10,280 bases of DNA from UBA8437 sp963578885 (lineage in GTDB: Bacteria; Planctomycetota; Planctomycetia; Planctomycetales; Planctomycetaceae). The position numbers and the translations under genes were made by a program. Positions 6,370 to 10,280 of this stretch are shown piece by piece. The stretch covers positions 1-10,280 of the forward strand of contig CAUZEQ010000173.1 in NCBI GenBank assembly GCA_963578885.1, given 5' to 3'. Position 1 is the first letter of the stretch. Every line of letters begins with the position of its first letter. The notes under the pieces are model-generated. The model did no database searches, was not told the DNA's origin, and was given only the letters and a program-made list of their open reading frames with translations.

Positions 6370-8223
6370 ATGACCTCCCGCGCCCTCGCCGACATCTCGC
6401 ATCAGCGGCTGTCTGCTGCCCGGGCGACGGCGTGCGAGGGGTTGCTTTGTGAGCGGAACGAGTCGGGGACCTGGGTCGGAGAACTTTCGACCTCGGCACT
6501 CTCGACCGCCACGGCCACGCTGGCCTTGCACCTGGTCAAGGTTTCCGGGCATGCCGGTGAGCGTGCGGAGGAAATCGGGCGGTTGGTCGAGTCGGGCCGG
6601 GACTGGCTGTTGGACCACCAGAACGAGGACGGAGGCTGGGGCGACACGTCGCTGAGCTTCAGCAACATCTCGACCACCATGCTGGCCCATGCCACGCTGG
6701 TCGCGGTCTCCGAGACCAGTCCCCCGGTCTCCGGAGGTCGCCTGGCGGAGGTGCTGATTGGGGCCGAGGCGTACATCGAGCGGGCCGGCGGGGTCGACGC
6801 GGTGCTGGCCCGCTATGGCAGCGATCGGACCTTTTCGGTCCCGATCCTGACTCACTGTGCCCTGGCCGGGACGGTCGATTGGCGGCGAGTGATCGCGCTG
6901 CCGCTGGAACTGGCGGCATTGCCGCCGGGTTTCTACAAGGCCGTGCGGCTGCCGGTCGTCAGCTATGCCCTGCCGGCGTTGATCGCCATCGGCCTGGTCC
7001 GCTTCCATTCGCGTCCCCCGTGGAATCCCCTGGTATGGCTGGTGCGTCGCCTGGTCCGCGGCCGCGTGCTGAGGGTCCTGGAGTCGATCCAGCCGACCCA
7101 CGGAGGGTTCCTGGAGGCGGCACCGCTGACGAGTTTCGTGACGATGAGCCTGGCGGGGTGCGGGTTGGCCGATCACCCGGTGACCCGCAGGGCGGTCGAA
7201 TTCCTGGTCGATTCTGTCCGAGACGATGGCAGCTGGCCGATCGATACGAACCTGGCGACCTGGGTGACGACGCTGTCGGTCAATGCACTGGGAGATCGAT
7301 TGTCGCAGCTCCAGCGGGCTCCGATCCGCAGCTGGTTGTTGGCTCAGCAGTACCGCGAGGTGCACCCGTATACGAATGCCGATCCGGGTGGCTGGGCCTG
7401 GACCGACTTGCCCGGGGGGGTGCCCGACGCGGACGACACGCCCGGTGCGATGCTGGCGCTGTTGCGGGGTGGTACGGCCGAGTGGGCAGAGATCGGTGAG
7501 TCGATCGAGGCGGGGTCGGGTTGGCTGCTGTCTCTGCAGAATCGCGACGGGGGTTGGCCCACCTTCTGCCGTGGTTGGGGGACCTTGCCGTTTGACCGGT
7601 CGTCGCAGGACATCACCGCACACGTGTTGCGGGCATTGATGGCCGCCGAGGCGGTGAATCCGGCGATGGCAGCCCGATTCGAGGAGCCGATCCGACGCGG
7701 GTTCGAGTTCCTGAAGGGTCGGCAGCGGGACGACGGGGCCTGGGTGCCGTTGTGGTTCGGCAATCAGCATGTTGCTGAGGATCAGAACCCGGTCTACGGG
7801 ACGGCACGGGTGCTCGAGGCGTGGTGGGCGGCGGGGCGCGAGGATGAGGAACCCGCGGCACGGGCCCGGGAATGGCTGGCCGGTGTCCAGAATTCCGATG
7901 GCGGATGGGGGGGAGATGCCGATACCGTTTCGAGTGTCGAGGAGACGGCGTTGGCGGTTGAGGCGTTGCTGGGCCGGGGCCAGGACGCAGCGGGTGTGCG
8001 GATCGGAGAAAAACAGGCGGCGGCGGGGGTTGAGTGGTTAATTGAGCGGGTGGAAAACGGTACATGGATCAAAAGCCAGCCGATCGGTTTTTATTTCGCG
8101 AGATTATGGTATTTTGAGAAGCTCTACCCACTGATATTCACGGTTGCCGCACTTCGCCGGGCCTGCCTGGCGAGGGGGGTCGCCGAGATCTCATCGCCGT
8201 ACGATGTGCCCACGGGTACCTAA
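6370..8223 (+). CDS. Squalene-hopene-cyclase-like class II terpene cyclase
   Basis: This 617-residue protein is close to the roughly 630 residues of bacterial squalene-hopene cyclases. It should protonate and cyclise a polyprenyl chain such as squalene. The catalytic acid motif is D353-A-D-D356-T in PDADDTPGAM. QW-type repeats recur: QNEDGGWG (84-91), DDGSWP (285-290), QNRDGGWP (390-397), QRDDGAWV (452-459) and QNSDGGWGG (507-515). The segment PVYGTARVLEAW (474-485) matches the YGT region of the family, and FYFARLWYFEKLYPLIF (564-580) matches the conserved C-terminus. Differences from textbook SHC include LWFGNQHVAEDQNPVYGT in place of the shorter WFGRWGVNYxYGT segment, so the active-site lining and product may differ. 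No hpn gene other than the adjacent prenyl synthase is in view. Hydrophobic segments near 195-230 fit monotopic membrane attachment. ATG 6370 is used, with no strong ribosome binding site. Confidence 0.87.
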   Translation: MTSRALADISHQRLSAARATACEGLLCERNESGTWVGELSTSALSTATATLALHLVKVSGHAGERAEEIGRLVESGRDWLLDHQNEDGGWGDTSLSFSNISTTMLAHATLVAVSETSPPVSGGRLAEVLIGAEAYIERAGGVDAVLARYGSDRTFSVPILTHCALAGTVDWRRVIALPLELAALPPGFYKAVRLPVVSYALPALIAIGLVRFHSRPPWNPLVWLVRRLVRGRVLRVLESIQPTHGGFLEAAPLTSFVTMSLAGCGLADHPVTRRAVEFLVDSVRDDGSWPIDTNLATWVTTLSVNALGDRLSQLQRAPIRSWLLAQQYREVHPYTNADPGGWAWTDLPGGVPDADDTPGAMLALLRGGTAEWAEIGESIEAGSGWLLSLQNRDGGWPTFCRGWGTLPFDRSSQDITAHVLRALMAAEAVNPAMAARFEEPIRRGFEFLKGRQRDDGAWVPLWFGNQHVAEDQNPVYGTARVLEAWWAAGREDEEPAARAREWLAGVQNSDGGWGGDADTVSSVEETALAVEALLGRGQDAAGVRIGEKQAAAGVEWLIERVENGTWIKSQPIGFYFARLWYFEKLYPLIFTVAALRRACLARGVAEISSPYDVPTGT

Positions 8224-8237
8224 CCGGCGGTGGATAC

Positions 8238-8242
8238 AGGAG
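8238..8242 (+). promoter_or_regulatory. Ribosome binding site that fixes a GTG start
   Basis: AGGAG at 8238-8242 is followed by a 6-nt spacer and GTG at 8249-8251. This is one of the clearest Shine-Dalgarno sites in the window. It decides the start of the DUF116/prenyl synthase gene over the upstream in-frame TTG 8144, inside the cyclase gene, and the later ATG 8288. Confidence 0.75.
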
Positions 8243-8248
8243 TTCCGA

Positions 8249-10111
8249 GTGTCGATTGCCCCGTCCGAGTCTCGCCCGTCGGCTGCGATGTCTGATGAGG
8301 CCGACGTGTCGTCGGAGACGGCAACGAAGCGGCCCCGAAAGCGTCGCCGCCGCAAGAGCACCAGCCACCTGAAGCTTGTGCCCGAGACGCTTGCGGAACG
8401 CGAACGGATCAAGCTGGAGGCCGAGCGGTTTGCCGAGTCGTTGGACCGCTCGCAGCCGTTCGACAGCACGCAGCTGGAGACCTGGGGTCGCGCGTTGCTC
8501 GAGGAACTGGACCTCACCGAGAAGTACCTCGGCTTTGCAGCCGTGCTGATCGGAAACTTCTTCTGGAAGCGGCAGTTTCTGTCGGTGCCGTTCGAGAGGC
8601 GGATGCTGCTGCTGCCTCACTGCCTGAAACACGCCGAGGGGTGCCCGGCCGAGTACGACGAGTTCGGCTTGGATTGCGACAAGTGCGGAGCCTGTTCGAT
8701 CGCCGACTACAAGGTGCGGGCCGAGCAGCTGGGATACAAGGTGCTGGTGGCCGAGGGGTCGCCGGTGGTGCTCAAGATCATCGTCAGCGGCCACGTCGAC
8801 GGCATCCTCGGCGTCGCCTGCCTCAACGTACTCGAGAAGGCGATCGACAAGGTCCTGATTGCCGGAGTACCGTCCTACGCCATCCCACTGCACTCGGGCG
8901 ACTGCAAGAACACGTCGCTGGACGAAGCGTGGGTGTGGGATGTGCTGGAGAAGTACGAACCGTTGCCCGAACCGCTGACCAGCAGCTACCTGCCGTTGAT
9001 CCGCGAATCGAATCGCCTGTTCGAGGAGGACTTCGAGCGGTTGCTGCCGCCGGTCCGCAGCCAGGCATCGAAGTCCTCGGCGGGTCCGTTGGCCAAGACC
9101 GAGGAGATTGCCTACGACTGGCTGTCTCGAGGCGGCAAGCGGTTCCGACCCTTCATCACCCTGGCCGCCTACGATGCGATGACCGGAGGTGAAAACCTGC
9201 AGGCGGTCGATCGCAACGGGGATGGCCTGGGCCTGCCCGACTCGGTCTGCCGGGTGGCGATGGCGATCGAGGCCTTCCACAAGGCTTCTTTGGTGCACGA
9301 CGACTTCCAGGATGACGATCAGTTCCGCTACGGTCGTGAGACGCTTCACCGCCGATACGATCCCGGCACGGCGATCAACGTGGGCGACTACCTGATCGGG
9401 ATCGGTTATCGCCTGGTCAATTCGGCTCGCGAGGAGGTTGGTGCCGACGCGACCTGTGATGTGCTCGACCGGATGGCCACCGCTCACATCCGTCTCTGCG
9501 ATGGCCAGGGTGCCGAGATGGCCTGGCACGAGCAGGCCGTCGAGTCGATCACTCCGCTGGACGCCCTGCAGATCTATGCCCTGAAGACCTCACCGGCCTT
9601 CGAAGCGGCGTTGTACGCGGGCATGCGGATGGCCGGCGACGTGTCGGACTATGCCGAGATGATCCCGGCGTTTTCGCGTCACCTGGGAGTCGGTTTCCAG
9701 GTCCTCAACGACCTGAAGGACTGGCAGGGCGATGCGAACAACAAGCTGGTGGCCGGAGCGGACATGCTGGCAGGGCGTCCGACGGTGATGCTGGCCCTGG
9801 CCTTCGGGGCGGCCGACGAGATTCAGCGGCAGCAGTTGCTCGATGTCCTGGCCGACAAGGATCTCGCTGACGAGTCTCGCAGGCAGCGGCTCAAGCAGCT
9901 GTTGGGCGATTGCGGGGTCTTCGAGCAGGCCGAGGCGCTGGTCGACAAGGCTCGAGTGCGGGCCGAGTCGTTGGCCGACGAGGTGGATGTCGAACCGCTG
10001 CGGCGGTTGCTGTATTTCCTGGTCGACACGGTGCTGTCGCCCGAGAACGAGGCCGCGGCACCGGTGCCGACTCCCGAGGATGTGCTGCTGTCGCTGCCCA
10101 TTGCTCAGTAA
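8249..10111 (+). CDS. DUF116 domain fused to polyprenyl synthetase
   Basis: This is a 620-residue two-domain protein. A basic N-terminal segment (about 28-36, RPRKRRRRK) precedes a DUF116 domain at about 90-235. That domain has Cys125, Cys132, Cys143, Cys146 and Cys149 (PHCLK, GCPAE, DCDKCGACSI), then GYKVLVAEG, GVACLNVLE and IPLHSGDCKNT, which fits metal or Fe-S binding. Residues about 280-605 form a complete trans-prenyltransferase that elongates allylic diphosphates with isopentenyl diphosphate. It has GKRFRP (296-301), the first Asp-rich motif DDFQDDD (351-357), YALKTSPAFEAAL with K446-T447, and the second motif NDLKD (487-491), where Asn replaces the usual first Asp. Ala346 and Ser347, at -5 and -4 from the first motif, are small, consistent with a product longer than C15. 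Standalone family members are about 200-260 (DUF116) and 320 residues (synthase), so neither half is truncated. The gene lies 25 nt after the cyclase. DUF116 function is unknown to me. Confidence 0.9.
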   Translation: MSIAPSESRPSAAMSDEADVSSETATKRPRKRRRRKSTSHLKLVPETLAERERIKLEAERFAESLDRSQPFDSTQLETWGRALLEELDLTEKYLGFAAVLIGNFFWKRQFLSVPFERRMLLLPHCLKHAEGCPAEYDEFGLDCDKCGACSIADYKVRAEQLGYKVLVAEGSPVVLKIIVSGHVDGILGVACLNVLEKAIDKVLIAGVPSYAIPLHSGDCKNTSLDEAWVWDVLEKYEPLPEPLTSSYLPLIRESNRLFEEDFERLLPPVRSQASKSSAGPLAKTEEIAYDWLSRGGKRFRPFITLAAYDAMTGGENLQAVDRNGDGLGLPDSVCRVAMAIEAFHKASLVHDDFQDDDQFRYGRETLHRRYDPGTAINVGDYLIGIGYRLVNSAREEVGADATCDVLDRMATAHIRLCDGQGAEMAWHEQAVESITPLDALQIYALKTSPAFEAALYAGMRMAGDVSDYAEMIPAFSRHLGVGFQVLNDLKDWQGDANNKLVAGADMLAGRPTVMLALAFGAADEIQRQQLLDVLADKDLADESRRQRLKQLLGDCGVFEQAEALVDKARVRAESLADEVDVEPLRRLLYFLVDTVLSPENEAAAPVPTPEDVLLSLPIAQ

Positions 10112-10148
10112 GCGACCCGGGCCGCAGGGAACTGCAGGGTGTGCCTGG

Positions 10149-10163
10149 CCCGCCTTCGGCGGG
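10149..10163 (+). terminator. Stem-loop after the last gene of the isoprenoid operon
   Basis: CCCGCC (10149-10154) and GGCGGG (10158-10163) pair perfectly around TTC, 37 nt after the stop codon. The next bases are TTGAAAAAC rather than a T-run, so termination is plausible but not canonical. The core is the same as at 4735-4749. Confidence 0.45.
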
Positions 10164-10267
10164 TTGAAAAACACAAGTTTGGGGATGGGACGGGGTCAGA
10201 CGCCGCCCACAGAAAGTCCTGCTCCACCCAGAACGGCACGCAGGCGGGGCCTGACCCCTTTTCAACC
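10162..10267. repeat. Nested inverted repeat, REP/RAYT- or MITE-like
   Basis: The outer arms GGTTGAAAA (10162-10170) and TTTTCAACC (10259-10267) are perfect complements. The inner arms GGGGTCAG (10192-10199) and CTGACCCC (10251-10258) are also perfect, and the similarity continues imperfectly inward (ACGCCGCC against GGCGGGGC). On the right side the two arms abut, while on the left 21 nt separate them. GGGGTCAGG-type palindromes ending in AAAAGGGG are familiar around REP-associated IS200-like transposases. No transposase is in the window. Apart from this repeat and the stem-loop at its left edge, I see nothing in 10112-10280. Confidence 0.5.
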
Positions 10268-10280
10268 AGCACACGTTGCA

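Noticed and set aside
5242..7770. 842-codon open frame on the minus strand
   Set aside because: It runs antisense through the GcvH-like, ferredoxin and cyclase genes. The product is Arg/Gln/His-rich with no domain pattern. It stays open because GC-rich codon use removes stops on that frame.
8144..8248. Upstream TTG start for the DUF116/prenyl synthase gene
   Set aside because: It would overlap the cyclase by 80 bases and read through in another frame, while AGGAG with 6-nt spacing points to GTG 8249.
8138..9529. 463-codon open frame on the minus strand
   Set aside because: Antisense to the DUF116/prenyl synthase gene, whose motifs are complete. No family pattern is seen in the antisense product.
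9891..10274. 127-codon minus-strand frame entering the right-edge repeat
   Set aside because: It is Pro/Arg-rich, overlaps the end of the prenyl synthase gene antisense and runs through the palindrome; it is not a transposase fragment.

Overview
The window is about 10.3 kb of GC-rich bacterial DNA. It most likely comes from a member of the Planctomycetota. The evidence is an excisionase-type helix-turn-helix protein with a long acidic SDSDVRLV-repeat tail, a sulfatase, and a DUF116 domain fused to a polyprenyl synthetase. These suggest the phylum from my knowledge of its gene families, but I could not run any search. No rRNA, tRNA, CRISPR array, complete transposase or phage gene is visible.

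Layout. (1) Bases 1-955, minus strand: the first 318 residues of a DNA-binding protein with a low-complexity acidic repeat tail, running off the left edge. (2) Bases 956-1240: a divergent spacer holding two groups of inverted repeats. One is a 10-bp hairpin beside the ribosome binding site of the minus-strand gene. The other is a set of three complementary 8-9-mers in front of the sulfatase, one of which covers the sulfatase start codon. (3) Bases 1241-4699, plus strand: three overlapping genes for a cytoplasmic-type sulfatase, a two-helix DUF997/YhdT protein and a PanF-type sodium:solute symporter. (4) Bases 4700-4852: a spacer with a stem-loop, a C9 tract and a second hairpin. (5) Bases 4853-10111, plus strand: a tight four-gene operon encoding a GcvH-like lipoyl carrier, a 343-residue protein with a 2[4Fe-4S] ferredoxin module, a squalene-hopene-cyclase-like class II terpene cyclase, and a DUF116/polyprenyl synthetase fusion. 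(6) Bases 10112-10280: a stem-loop and a nested inverted repeat resembling REP/RAYT-type or MITE-like palindromes.

How the genes may work together. In the first operon the transporter pair could bring in a solute, either pantothenate as in E. coli PanF or a sulfated compound, while the sulfatase removes sulfate inside the cell. The second operon makes and cyclises an isoprenoid: the prenyl synthase domain makes a polyprenyl diphosphate and the DxDD cyclase works on a polyprenyl or squalene-like chain. It also carries redox and cofactor parts (lipoyl carrier, dicluster ferredoxin, Cys-rich DUF116) that the standard hopanoid pathway does not need. I consider this the most likely undescribed system in the window: a lipoyl- and ferredoxin-linked isoprenoid or triterpenoid lipid pathway. 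Its final product cannot be read from the sequence.
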